DNA from: Siphonodentalium dalli | Taxonomy: Eukaryota; Mollusca; Scaphopoda; Gadilida; Siphonodentaliidae | Direction of reading: 5' to 3' | Assembly (NCBI GenBank): GCA_032622095.1 | Contig: CP136068.1 | Location: 162,707,465 to 162,771,464 of the forward strand | DNA: 64,000 bases | Shown: in pieces, positions 11,158 to 21,789 of the stretch | Layout: each line of letters opens with the position of its first letter | How positions within the stretch are numbered: position 1 is the first letter of the stretch | Made by a program: the position numbers and the translations under genes | Notes under the pieces: generated by a model | What the model was told of the DNA's origin: nothing | Database searches by the model: none | Seen by the model: only the letters and a program-made list of their open reading frames with translations

Positions 11158-11201
11158 GATACCATGGAAGTATATCTGATTTGATGAAATCAGACCTCTA
11201 G
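11158..11201 (+). mobile_element. Isolated 3' end of a Helitron-like element
   Basis: CCATGGAAGTATA (11,162-11,174) is the subterminal repeat of family A. It is followed by a perfect 7-bp stem with a 4-nt loop (11,176-11,193) and then ACCT and CTAG (11,198-11,201) next to T. The terminal hairpin differs in sequence from that at 12,833, so two element variants abut here. Confidence 0.55.
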
Positions 11202-11560
11202 TTATTATTATTATTATTCTTATTATTATTATTATACTTGACACTTTTGTAATCACTATTACTCGAAAAGTATAAGAAGTAGGACACTAAAACTTGGTAA
11301 GTAGGTTGGGGTACATGAGTTCTATGCCTATGGCCCATAACGATTTTGTCCGCACTTTCACCGAGGAGTTATCACCCTTTATTTGAAAAAATGTCATTTT
11401 ATTATCTCGGAAATTATAAGAAGCAGAGCATCGAAAATTAGACCGTATGCACATCTCGATATGCACTACTGCCCACGGGCATAAAAACTTGTGTCCGCGC
11501 TTTCCCTGAAGAGTTACCGCCCATAAACAGGGACACACTACACACCAGGATGAATAAACC

Positions 11561-11596
<36 letters not shown>

Positions 11597-12856
11597 GTAC
11601 AGAGCTCTAATTTTTGTATTGCATATTCCGAATTGGACTAGAGATTAGGACTCGAATATACTGTTAAAAATGTTTTTACCCAGGGCTTTCCGTGTTACGG
11701 GGTACGGAATTATTGCAACTATGTTTCCCGCCAAATCCAAACCGGCTGGTTAAAGAGCAAGATAATGTCGTAGAATGTACATTGACATACTTTATATACG
11801 TCCCATAAGTTTGACGGCTATACTATAAATGTAACATGCCCAACGGAGAATGTGTGTCAGTGTGGGTTGAGACTTTAGGAAAATTCCACGAAAATTGCAA
11901 AGGGGTGAAAATTCAAACATCGAGATAATTTGTTTTGACGCGTACATCTGATGGCTAGTATTAACGCGCATCCAGAGGGCGATTTTCTAATTTTCAGATG
12001 GAACGGTTTACTCGTGACAACGCTATATATCATTAAAATGTATACTTAAGTAGTCTATCACTAGCCGATTTTTTAGCCCCAAATCCGAACGGGCTAATGT
12101 AGGAGCGAGTTTCACGCAGGAGCATGTAAGCCGGTGTACCGTAGGTATGCCTTCAAAATTTGACCGCTCTACTATAAACGCAACCTGCTCAAGGGAGTGT
12201 TTGTGTCGGGTGGGTTCAGATTTGGCAAATTCCACCGAAGATCATATGGGGAAAATTACTCCGAAAATCTGATATTGAGATAAAAACTTTTCGACGACTG
12301 GATGTGATAAGTAGTATATAAACGCAAGATTAGTACACTTTTTAATGATTTAGATTGGACGGTTTAACCCTGGTAGAGTATAACGTTGTAACGGTGATAT
12401 ATATTACTCAAATTCAAACCCTCTCTTCAAGACGCAAATTCAAAGGGACTTATCAAGAAGCAAGGCAAATGCATGAATATGCCCACCGATATACTATATA
12501 GGTATGTCCGCTCTACTATAAAAGTAACATATTGTCACGATTTGACCTGTCCAAAACACTCCCCGGACAAAAGTTTTCCTTGGTATCAAATTTCGTCGAA
12601 ATCCATTCGTTTTACCCGATTTGACCTTGAACTGACCATTTAGAAGGTCAATGTCAAGTCGGGGTCACGACTTGACCCGCCCAAAAGACTCCCCGGACAA
12701 AAGTACCCCTAGGTATCAAATTTCGTGGAAATCCGCCTGTTTTACCTGATTTGACCTTCGATTGACCATTTTGAAGACCAAGGTCAGGTCGGGATGGGAT
12801 GGGATGGGATGGAATACCATCGAAGTATATCTGATTCCATGGAATCTGACCTCTAG
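11202..12856 (+). mobile_element. Helitron-like (HINE-type) element, family A, 5'-truncated copy
   Basis: Colinear reverse complement of 38,972-40,860: ATT microsatellite, ~330-bp module, a poly-T tract at about 11,565-11,592, a ~930-bp module, two 130-bp minisatellite units (TTGACC marks at 12,621 and 12,751), a GGGAT pentamer run, then the palindrome GATTCCATGGAATC (12,833-12,846) and CTAG (12,853-12,856) next to T. The 215-bp 5' module is missing; the break is at the ATT microsatellite. Frames inside are conserved only because the copies are recent; no Rep/helicase is present. Confidence 0.7.
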
Positions 12857-12859
12857 TTT

Positions 12860-13185
12860 AACATGTTTGCAGTGTGAATTTTGAGCGGCGAAACATGTCT
12901 GCACCGTGCACATGTTTTTTTTTATTTGTGCGTACTGATACAAACTTATCAACCAACAAACTCATATTTCTTTCGCTTGTTGTGAATAGAAATACATGAT
13001 ATACAAGCCATTATCAATAACACGATTGGATTGGTTCACACCATCAATGAATCAAATGGCTTAAAATAGTTAATATCTTTGGAACTATATTATGTCTCGA
13101 CCCATGCCTCATCACCCAATATTTGATTTGGGACACACTAAAGTTGTATGAATCTATGATGTATTCGATTTATTTAAAAGGACTC
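12860..13185. other. Intergenic, no gene seen
   Basis: AT-rich sequence between the Helitron-like 3' end and a dispersed repeat. No feature recognised. Confidence 0.4.
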
Positions 13186-13790
13186 TGCGATCTATCAATC
13201 TATCGGAACTTATAGTTTTCGTTTGTCGGCTTTGTACTTTGAGAATATTCCATCCAACTTTTAGGCGGAAACACCGATAGAAAATTGAAGAAAATATCTA
13301 AACACCCAGTGGGGCCTCTAAAATCCTCTTTCGGGGCATATATTTTTAATATTTTTATAAAATATGTAAACAAAATTTGTTCATGCAATTTGATTATTTA
13401 ACTTTTTAAATATCTTTGGCTTGTATTAAAGACATTGTTTGCCCATATATAATGAAGTACATGTATAACTAACATGTGCCGACAAGAATTATTTATCAAA
13501 GTTTTCGCTCTTGGTCATTTTGATAAATTACACTAACTTCGCTGCCCGATCGAGGCTGATCGAGGTGGGAATTAATCAAAACAAAATGGCGGCCGTTGCC
13601 AACAATAGAATTTTGGACTCCGCTGACCCTGGCTGACCTTCAGTTATGAATAAATTATCCATTTAGGTAATGTTATCTATGTTTAGATTGGGCCGAAACA
13701 GTCGATTAGTATATATCTCATATTCGCATACGTATACCCTGGTCGCTTCGCTTCCACGGCTTCGCCGGTGGAGAGCGGGCGCTATTATTT
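13185..13790 (-). repeat. Dispersed ~600-bp repeat, copy 1 (inverse of 21,130-21,740)
   Basis: Matches 21,130-21,740 in the opposite orientation over its whole length, with an insertion or deletion in the middle. One edge is GCGGGCGCTAT, shared with AGCGCCCGCTC at 21,137. A minus-strand frame (13,200-13,388) shares most residues with the frame at 21,524-21,769, starting from TTG in both. No domain is recognised, and this copy has an in-frame stop just upstream. Confidence 0.6.
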
Positions 13791-13799
13791 TCGAAATCC

Positions 13800-15220
13800 A
13801 GATTTCAAGACTATAAATACCCATGTGTGTGTGAATACAGTGTATTTTAATTGTCTTGTTCTGTCTTCCTTCTTGATTTCTTGTTAATTCTTATTTTTTG
13901 TTTTTCTTATTCCAACGTCGTCTCCTTTATCCTTCCCGTCTTCTTGTTTCTCATATTTTCGTTAATTGTTCTTCATCTTATACTTGTATTCTTCTTCATT
14001 CTTCCCATCTGTTCTTTGTTATACATCGATCAATTGGTATGTGGACCATGTTAACGCACTGAACTCAATAGGTTCACACACCAATGTAAGTGCGTGTGTG
14101 TTTGATGAGCAGATGGAAATGTACAGAGAAGAATTGAAGAGAAGAAAGTATCGCAGTAAGATTTTATACCCACGGATGCCGCATGTCAACCACTTCACCG
14201 TGGTTGAATGGCGTTACAACCGCTATCATTGGAGCCATACAACCTTGTTAAAGGGGTCGATTAATTAGAGCATAGCTTCAGTACGTTGCATTGACCACTC
14301 AACTTATAATAACAGCTTTTGACTGAATCAGTGATATCGGGTGTCACATAATGGGATATGTGTCTCTGAGATTATCCGCCATTCCATACATATATCACAA
14401 CAATATCACAGCGTCGCCGACCGTTCAATCAAAACATTAGCAGACTCCGTAACTGGGTGATATGTTATATAGCGACATGGTTCTCAAATCATCTTTCGAT
14501 GAAAATTGATAAATATGATACATCCATCCTTTGTGACATTTTTACATGTACTTGTAAGTTGTAGTCAACAAACTTGTGACTGACTCACGAGGAGTCATGA
14601 CTAAATTAATCTGTGTCGTCAGTTAATTAATTTCGACTAAATTCTACAATTTTGTATTTGCCTCGTAGTCACCAGTGGTTGACTCTTGCGAATTATTCTG
14701 GTGTTTTATAACTTTGTGGAAGTATCTGTGTTTTGGAACTGTCGTGTCAAGTGTAGCCTGTTGCAACTTTCAGTTGGTCAGATCACTCCCGAGTCAATTG
14801 TTGTGAAAGAAATTTATTAACGATTAGCCACAGTTACTGGATGTACAGTCCCAAGAATAAGGTTTTAATGGAATTAATAAATCGGTATCCTAATATAAAA
14901 GAACAAGTAAGGCAGGCATTACCAAATAGCCGGACAAACATATCTCAAATAAACGCACTAAACACAAAACACCGGGCACATGTCACATGTGTCCTATAAA
15001 TAACATACTAATCTACAACTTTGCAGAAATAAATCAGGATGCCAAATTAACGGAATTTAAATCATTTCCACATTTAGCGCCGAGTGACTCGTCGCCTTCG
15101 ATATTGCCAATTTTGTTTCTAAGCATCGTGAGAAGGGAACCGGTGCATGTGTGGAAAAGTGCATGTGTTCCGACATAGTATTTGCAGTACATCGGTCTTT
15201 CCAATTTCCGATTGAACAAG
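13800..15220. other. Intergenic, no confident gene
   Basis: A pyrimidine-rich stretch (13,850-14,030, T/C on the plus strand) precedes an open frame at 13,966-14,268. Its second half is charged (EELKRRKYRSK) and starts near an AG that could be a splice acceptor (about 14,049), but no donor, domain or homologue supports an exon. The rest is AT-rich with nothing recognised. Confidence 0.35.
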
Positions 15221-15227
15221 TATATTT

Positions 15228-15317
15228 AAGGATTAACTGTCATCTGGATTGTTTTTATGGAGATGTAACCTCACGGTTACATCTCCATAAAAACAGTCAA
15301 CATGACAGTTAATCCTT
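15228..15317. repeat. Long near-perfect hairpin, 43-bp stem
   Basis: AAGGATTAACTGTCAT at the left pairs with ATGACAGTTAATCCTT at the right. The stem continues through GTTTTTATGGAGATGTAACC with only three mismatches and a 4-nt loop. The stem is longer and the loop tighter than in a typical microRNA precursor, so a small foldback element or cruciform is more likely. Confidence 0.8.
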
Positions 15318-15429
15318 ATATTTATATACATTTAGCGAAAAGGCCACTTTTGTAAATCTATTTATTTCAAAAAGTGTATCGTGACAAAACCAGCCCAACA
15401 TATCCCATAACACCCGACCATAAACCAGC

Positions 15430-15680
15430 TGAGAACCATTTCAAAACGAGGCTCTTACATTGAAACCTGATGATTTATTAAGTCAATCCTGCGCGAGTGC
15501 AAATGCGCCCAAAACATTACGCGTTCTTCTTCTCCAAACTCAATGACGCGTCGATGTAATTATGGTTGCAATTATGACCCTCTTACACGTTCACCGAGAA
15601 CTAATTGCAACTAGTCACGTGGGCGCCGACCAATCTGAATGTTGGATTTAGTGATAATCGCACTCAGTATGTAAATATAT
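15430..15680 (+). repeat. Dispersed ~240-bp repeat, copy 1 (direct copy at 24,655)
   Basis: AAGTCAATCCTGCGCGAGT, GCGCCCAAAACATTACGCGT and CACGTGGGCGCCGA are shared in order and orientation with 24,655-24,895. It is GC-richer than its neighbours and ends in a (TA)n run at about 15,678. No coding frame. Family not recognised. Confidence 0.65.
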
Positions 15681-15699
15681 ATATATATATATACGCGCA

Positions 15700-15790
15700 A
15701 ACAACATTAGGGAGACATATGGTGGATAAATAACCCACATTAAGGCGACTTCTACATTAGGGTGACTTTTTGTGTGTCCCCCTAATGTTT
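15700..15790. repeat. ATTAGGG-type short inverted motifs
   Basis: ACATTAGGGAGACA near 15,706, ACATTAGGGTGACTT near 15,752 and the inverted GTGTCCCCCTAATGT near 15,774 form a small foldback. The same motifs recur at 28,146-28,217 (GTCTCCCTAAT / ATTAGGGAGAC / ATTAGGGGGACAC), suggesting a miniature element with these ends. Confidence 0.45.
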
Positions 15791-15895
15791 AGCGTGTTAT
15801 CGTTATTAATTTAACATGCAACTTTATTTATTTTTTTCTGTCATGTGTGATCTTTGCGACACTATTATTCACCAGCTGCCGTTAGTTTTTCGTAG

Positions 15896-16117
15896 GAATT
15901 ATCATTTTAATAGATATATGCAAGTAAATTATCGGTATGCTATATCTGACAACGTTACAGACAGACATTAATTTGGGAATATGTTTGCAAGACGAAGACT
16001 GCTTATGAATTATCATTTTAATAGATATATGCAAGTAAATTATCGGTATGCTATATCTGACAACGTTACAGACAGACATTAATTTGGGAATATGTTTGCA
16101 AGACGAACACTGCTTAT
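15896..16117. repeat. Tandem duplication, 111-bp unit, two near-identical copies
   Basis: GAATTATCATTTTAATAGAT begins at 15,896 and again at 16,007; the units are almost identical through GACGAAGACTGCTTAT. The minus-strand frame across it (15,882-16,079) repeats the same peptide twice and is a by-product. High identity implies a recent duplication. Confidence 0.9.
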
Positions 16118-16119
16118 GA

Positions 16120-17225
16120 GTTATATGTTATATTTAAAACTGCTTACACAGTATCAAGTTAATATTGAAAATCCTTAGAAATATTTTGATTTACGTGTTT
16201 TGTGGTGATATTTGCTATGCTGCAAGAGATATAACATTCCATCCGAATAAATCATGAATTAAGTATACATCCACATTGGTCAGTTACTAATGAGGTTGGG
16301 GATATGGTAATTTGACCCGGACAATCGTATTAGATACGTTTCATTGACATTAGATGTCTTAAAAGGAAACTAACAATGAATTTAACTAACTAATTATATA
16401 CCCAAAATGGTGGCAATCTGATCGGTGTAAATTGAAACACGATGATGAATTGAAACGTAGAGGGTGATTATATCGATGCCATTGGTCTCAGACGACTTAA
16501 ATGGCCAAATATGAGCAATAAAGAGCGTTCGTTATAAGTTCAAAATTTACCTGTCAATAGCATGAAAATATCTCGCAAGAATAAATAACACAGAAGGCGA
16601 ATGCCAGTAGCACAGTTACAAGTGGAATTACATAAAGTTTACTTCTCATCTCGTAACAAAGTTACTTCACTGTACAATCCTTTTAATTCGTGGGGGTCTG
16701 TTATTCGTTGATTTCGTGGTTTGTTTCAAACACGAAATCAACATTCAATGACATAATTGACACTTGAGTTGAATGAGCAAATACCAGTATACGAGATATA
16801 AATGAAGGACGCGCAGTACGTCTGTTTTCGATATGTCGTTCATTCACCATACCATTACCGGAAACCAAACGCTAACACACTAGCAGCACTATTCAATAAC
16901 CACAACAGAACAATTACCAAGAATCACTCAGTTTTTATGAAAAAGGTCATCGATATATTTCGGAACTCTTGAGGCTACATTTTCGGAAAAACAAGTAAAC
17001 CCCCTTCAAGATATACCGATATAATATACCTAATGCTTACACATGTACCAACACTTTATAAAGAAGGACCCCAACACCAATATAATAGTTTATGGCTATA
17101 GATGCGCTTAATTGATAAGTACAACAATCTTATTCCTCTCGAGGCTCAACCACTTAAACCATTCAAAATCCATATCCATTGATCGAACATGTAACCAATA
17201 AAGCCGAACTGAAAAACAATAACCC
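16120..17225. other. Intergenic, no gene seen
   Basis: AT-rich. A stretch near 16,300-16,560 resembles 33,170-33,430 (GTCTTAAAAGG.AACTAA.AAT, AATAAAGAKCGT) and may be an old shared repeat. Nothing else recognised. Confidence 0.4.
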
Positions 17226-17229
17226 TGTG

Positions 17230-17400
17230 GCCCGATTCGTCATCTCAGGTTTAAACTTGGTCTACGTAAACCTCTAGGTTTAAACCGCCGTGAGTCAGCA
17301 AAATCAGTGGTTTACACCCACGACCGCAGGTCTAAGTGACGCATTCGTCATATCTGGTTTAAACATGGTCCAGTCATACCAGTGGTTTAGCGGTAGTGTC
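17230..17400. repeat. Degenerate GGTTTAAAC-rich repeat
   Basis: Variants of GGTTTAAAC occur near 17,250, 17,278 and 17,357, and CGTCATCTCAGGTTTAAAC near 17,238 has an inverted counterpart at about 18,977-18,998 (CTAAACTTGAGATGACGAA). The same motif cluster recurs at about 25,262-25,305. Possibly the ends of an old element spanning 17.23-19.0 kb. Confidence 0.4.
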
Positions 17401-17617
17401 TCTGTATCGTCGAGATAAGTAATCGTACTTTCCTAATGCGGACCGCCTCGTTTTATTGATTGCGGAAATCAATAATTACGACAGCGACCATATTTTGATT
17501 GGAAATTTATAAGCGAGAAACACTCACACCTATAAAGCATGTGGGGATAAGTTTTTGTAAATTGCGATATTTTGTTTGCGTTGTATAAGCTTAAACCGGC
17601 AACACTAAGTAGTGGTT

Positions 17618-17698
17618 AGAGCACGCGAATAGTTCTTTACCAGAATAAATCGAGTCGGAGACGAGATTTATTCTGGTAAAGAACTATTCGCATGCTCT
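17618..17698. repeat. Long near-perfect hairpin, 34-bp stem
   Basis: AGAGCACGCGAATAGTTC at the left pairs with GAACTATTCGCATGCTCT at the right; the full 34-bp stem has one mismatch and a ~13-nt loop. Stem and loop size are compatible with either a small foldback or a hairpin RNA precursor. No flanking promoter evidence is visible. Confidence 0.8.
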
Positions 17699-17699
17699 G

Positions 17700-18495
17700 A
17701 CCGACTTAGAGCACAATTGACCGCACATAATGCGATTATCTCGAAATACGAAATTGATCGTGCGTTGAACACGACGTACAATCCGTGCGCTGGCCGAAAT
17801 GAACACAATGACCCGTTAGCCACACCAATCATTGTGATTACACATGCAGTGATCGCCGTTGAATGTGAATAAATATGTCCGAAACGACACGGATTAACGT
17901 GTGACCCGTTTTCACAAACCAAGTCACTCGCAGATGTGTTTGGAAAGTCAAATGTGGAAGTCGCATGATTGTGTCCTACTATTATTATATACATTGTATA
18001 AGTAGATCATGAATTCCGAAGAAGTCTGTCTGCCAGAATGATGACATGGAATTTGACCTGTAACCAACAACCAACTACTTTAGCCAAAGGTATTGCCGCA
18101 CATCATTATTATGTGATAAACGTGTCGCCTTTTCAAGAAACTGTTTCGAAATTACTACCATAATAGTCCATTGGTTCCTCCAGATTCTCTAGATACAAGT
18201 TCTGTTGTTAGTTATATCGGATATGTGGAGCGTTATATTGTGAAGTGGTGATTCTGTTGGATCATTGGATCTATCACTATATTTAGTGGTTCTAAATGTA
18301 AATGTTAATTCGTTTAGTTTCATCGTTGGATTAGTGGTCCTGAGAATATTTTCGGAACTGGATTAGTTTTGTGGAATAATTATAATAAATGTAATTATGC
18401 CACTAGTTAATAAATAATTCAACCAATGCATGTGTTGCTATTGCCCCCCCCCCTCCCCGTTCGTCCTGTTGATGTATTATATATATATATATTGT
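17700..18495. other. Intergenic, no gene seen
   Basis: Includes a 108-residue minus-strand frame (17,668-17,994) with no recognised domain, partly inside the hairpin, and a poly-C tract near 18,447. Nothing supports a gene. Confidence 0.35.
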
Positions 18496-18497
18496 AA

Positions 18498-18898
18498 TTT
18501 TGGTAAATCACACCCAATTCCCAAGGCTGGCAAACTAATATTTCAGTGATATCCCATTGTTCGACACGCGCCACTCTTAACAAACAAATCGCGCGGTCGT
18601 TTCAATGTAGCTTCAGTTATTATACAAGAGGACATGCACCCTCACCGCACTCCCCTTATACGCCGTCCCTATATATGTGCCTGCTTAGTATATTAGAGGT
18701 GCGTATATAGTAACGGCGTATAATGGCAGTGTGGTTGGGGGAAGCAGAGCGCTGTTCGTGCCCCTGTGGCCTCTGGTAATTGAAGCTACTTCGAAGCGCC
18801 CGTGCGATTTGTCTGTTGTGAGTTGCGTGTGCCTAACAATGGGGTAATCATTGAACTATTCATTCGCCAGCCTTGGGAATCGGTGTGCTTTACCAAAA
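18498..18898. mobile_element. Foldback element, ~130-bp terminal inverted repeats
   Basis: The left end (TTTTGGTAAATCACACC..TTCCCAAGGCTGGC) and right end (GCCAGCCTTGGGAA..GGTGTGCTTTACCAAAA) are inverted copies, and the pairing continues for about 130 bp with moderate divergence. A second hairpin lies in the centre (18,656-18,723, TTATACGCCG / CGGCGTATAA). The central part resembles the ends of the foldback at 24,079-24,463. Non-coding. Confidence 0.7.
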
Positions 18899-19239
18899 AT
18901 CAGGGATTGATTGCAACAATGGGATTGTGCTCTAAACAATGTAATTCGGCGGTCCGGCTTAACCAGCTTTACCGAGGCTAAACTTGAGATGACGAATCCG
19001 TCTTTTCTTCATCGCGGTTTAGAATTGTCAAACAATCAATCAAAGGGTGGAGTTGTAAATTATTACGCAATACAGTGGGGTACACTGGTGTAGAGTTTTT
19101 CATATTGTGTGGTCGATCGATAATCCACGGGGCGATTGTATTATGTTTATTTCGTACTAGAGTATAAATCGTACCGATAGTTACGATAGTACGACAAAGA
19201 TTAGCACATGTGTTTACGTCACCGGTGTAATTGTGGGGA

Positions 19240-19480
19240 CATGTTTCTATTATGAAGGTTCGCTATCCCGAAGGTCCGCTATTCCGAAGGTTCTCTATTC
19301 CGAAGGTTTTTGTTATTTTTAGGTTAATTCTATATTCTAAAGTATTGAGACTAATTTGAGAGGGTTCATTTTCACAAAGATTCTTGTTATGGAGTGTGCG
19401 CTCACATCCGAACTTATCCTGCGCGCATACCGATACAGATACATGAGGAAATAACTTAACTTAGAACAATAAATGTGATT
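19240..19480 (+). repeat. TTCCGAAGG array element, copy 1
   Basis: About four units of the ~18-bp motif TTCGCTATTCCGAAGG (19,255-19,310) are followed by TTTTTGTTATTTTTAGG and TTAATTCTATATTCTAAAGT, a tail shared with 19,860-19,900 and 51,205-51,240. A new copy begins about 490 bp downstream. Confidence 0.7.
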
Positions 19481-19724
19481 TTGTTTTGTTTTCGCGGGTT
19501 TTCTTGAGATTTAATGTCATTACGTGGGCCCATACCGTTGAATTCTTGGCATATAATATTAATGTTGTGGTATATATGGACCCTCCCGCATTGGGACATG
19601 ACACAGGTACAGTTGACTTAAGTGATGTTCTGTGTGGGCTCCAATTTGGAGTTCAATATTTTAAGGGCCAAGTTTAAAATTTTATGGGTCCATACCTTTG
19701 AACTCTGGGCATATAATATGAATA

Positions 19725-20280
19725 TTGGGGGCATGTCTCTATTCCGAAGGTTCACTATCCCGAAGGTCCACTATTCCGAAATTTCTCTGAATGTTCGCTA
19801 TTCCGAAGGTTCACCAATCCGAAGGTTCGTTATTCCGAAGGTTCTGTGTTCCGAAGGTTTTTGTTATTTTAAGGTTAATTCTATATTCTAAAGTATTTAG
19901 AGGGTTTATTATCACGAAGATTCTTTTTATGAAGGAAATAACTTAAAACATTAAATGTGATTTTGTTTTGTTTTCGCTGGTTTTCTTGAGTTTAATGTCA
20001 TTACGTATGACCTTATTTCTCATTACATATTCACGCCAAGCAGCCCACACAATTGCTATGTTTCCATGCGATTTAATGTGATTACGTGTGACCTAATATC
20101 TCAATAATCTGAGGCAAGAGTACGCCTGCTAAAGGCGAATTATAACAGTTGGGGCTATAACGCTCAATGAATACTGGAGGCTATAACAAACTGCGCAGCA
20201 GAATATCGCTGAATGGACGAGTATGAGATGAGCCTAACTGCAATTGTGACTTTGTTTAAAGGCCCACTTAATTTTCGAGT
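19725..20280 (+). mobile_element. TTCCGAAGG array element, copy 2
   Basis: Starts CATGTCTCTATTCCGAAGG, carries about seven ~18-bp units to 19,860, then the TTAATTCTATATTCTAAAGT tail and a ~350-bp segment with ATGTCATTACGTATGAC, CAGCCCACAC and GGCTATAAC motifs. All of this is repeated in order at 51,085-51,600, so it is a dispersed element. The plus-strand frame over the array is a by-product. Confidence 0.7.
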
Positions 20281-20474
20281 CATACATTTTTTTATAGTAT
20301 ATACGGTTTTAATAACAATTTATGCCATAAAATTTGAATAAAATACTATAATTCATAACCATTTGAAACGCAGAATACTTCTATCTCCTAGTTTGAAACA
20401 CCTTTAAAATACCGCGTCGTATATCTTGCAATTAGCAACCAACATGTCCTCTTCGGCTTTCCATAGATTTCAAC

Positions 20475-21034
20475 GTAATTTGATACTTATGGGTATTTGT
20501 GTCCGGGAAGTGGTTTGGACGGGTCAAATTGTGACCCCGACCTGACCTTGACCTTTAAAACTGTCAATACAAGGTCAATTTGGGTAAAACGGACAAATTT
20601 CGGCGAAATTTGATACCTAGGGATACTTTTGTCCGGGTAGAGTTTTGAACGGGTCAAATCGTGACCTCGGCCTGACCTTGGCCTTCATTGTGGTCAACCA
20701 AAGGTCAGATCGGATAAAACGGATGGATTTCGACGAAATTTTATACCTATGGGTACTTTTGTCGGGGGAGTGTTTTGGACGGGTCAAATCACGACTTCGA
20801 CCTTACCTTGCCCTTCAAAATTGTTCATTAAAGGTCAAGTGGGGTAAAACGGACGGATTTCGACGAAATTTGATACCTAGGGGTACTTTTCTCCGGGTGG
20901 GGGCGTTTTGGACGGGTCACATCATGGCCCTGACCTGACCTTGACTTTCGAAATAGTCAATTGAAGGTCAAATCGCGCCTTTCGCCGGAAATCAGATGGG
21001 AAACAGCCCGGACGAAGTCGGGCCCATCAGCTTG
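20475..21034 (+). mobile_element. Helitron-like element, family B, four-unit minisatellite copy
   Basis: Four minisatellite units with the same word (TGATACYTA or TTATACCTA) at 20,481, 20,611, 20,741 and 20,871 give an exact 130-bp period. The 3' end carries the hairpin GCCCGGACGAAGTCGGGC (21,006-21,023), then CCATCAG and CTTG, a one-base departure from the expected CTAG. The CTGT microsatellite found at the other end of the 9.0-kb copy is missing, so this copy is probably 5'-truncated. Confidence 0.65.
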
Positions 21035-21129
21035 CGTAATAAAGAGACAGTTTGAAGAAAGTAATGTATGGCACGAGAAACGGGAAAACTTAATGGAAGT
21101 ATGCAAATTTCCCACCTAAAATTTGAAAG

Positions 21130-21745
21130 CTAGTTTATAGCGCCCGCTCTCAGGGTATACCAGGCGAAGCGACCAGGGTATACGTATGCGAATATGAGAT
21201 ATATACTAATCGACTTTTTCGGCCCAATCTAAAAATAAATTGAAATCACCTAAAATAGGATAATTTATTCATAACTGAAGGGTCAGCCAGGGTCAGCGGA
21301 GTCCAAAATTCTATTGTTGGCAACGGTCGCCATTTTGTATTGATTAATGCCACCTCGAAATGTGTAATTGGGCAAAATGCTCCAGGGCAAAATAAAAAAC
21401 TTTGATCTAGCAACTGTTAGCTATACTTCATCATATGTAGGAACATCATGCTCATAAAGCCAAATATATTTTCAAAGAGTGAATGTAAATTGAACAAAAG
21501 CTCTGGTTAACAAAAAAGTTAAATTGCATGAAAAGGTTTTGTTTACATATTTCATAAAATTATTAAAAATATTTACACCGAAAGAGGAATCTAGCGACCT
21601 TGCTGGCCGTTTACATATTATCTTCAATTTTCTAACGGTATTTCCGCCTAAAAAATTGATAAAATATTCTCAAAGTTCAAGGCCGACAAACGGAAACTTT
21701 AAGTTCCGATTGAAAGATCGCAGAGTCATTTTAAGATTGATTCTT
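21130..21745 (+). repeat. Dispersed ~600-bp repeat, copy 2 (inverse of 13,185-13,790)
   Basis: The left edge AGCGCCCGCTCTCAGGGTATACC and the words GGGTCAGCCAGGGTCAGCGG match copy 1 in reverse complement. The frame at 21,524-21,769 is open upstream as well as downstream and shares FTYFIK, FNFL and FPPK stretches with copy 1, but begins at TTG. Product unknown; it may be a remnant of a transposon protein or a chance frame kept by shared ancestry. Confidence 0.6.
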
Positions 21746-21789
21746 GGGAAACCAGTAAAGGCGTCATGACATCAAGACCAAGGATCATA

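Noticed and set aside
13966-14268. 100-codon frame with a charged second half
   Set aside because: The first half is translated pyrimidine tract, and no donor or homologue could be established.
17230-17400. GGTTTAAAC runs as interstitial telomere sequence
   Set aside because: The words are not in tandem TTAGGG or related phase; they are spaced irregularly.
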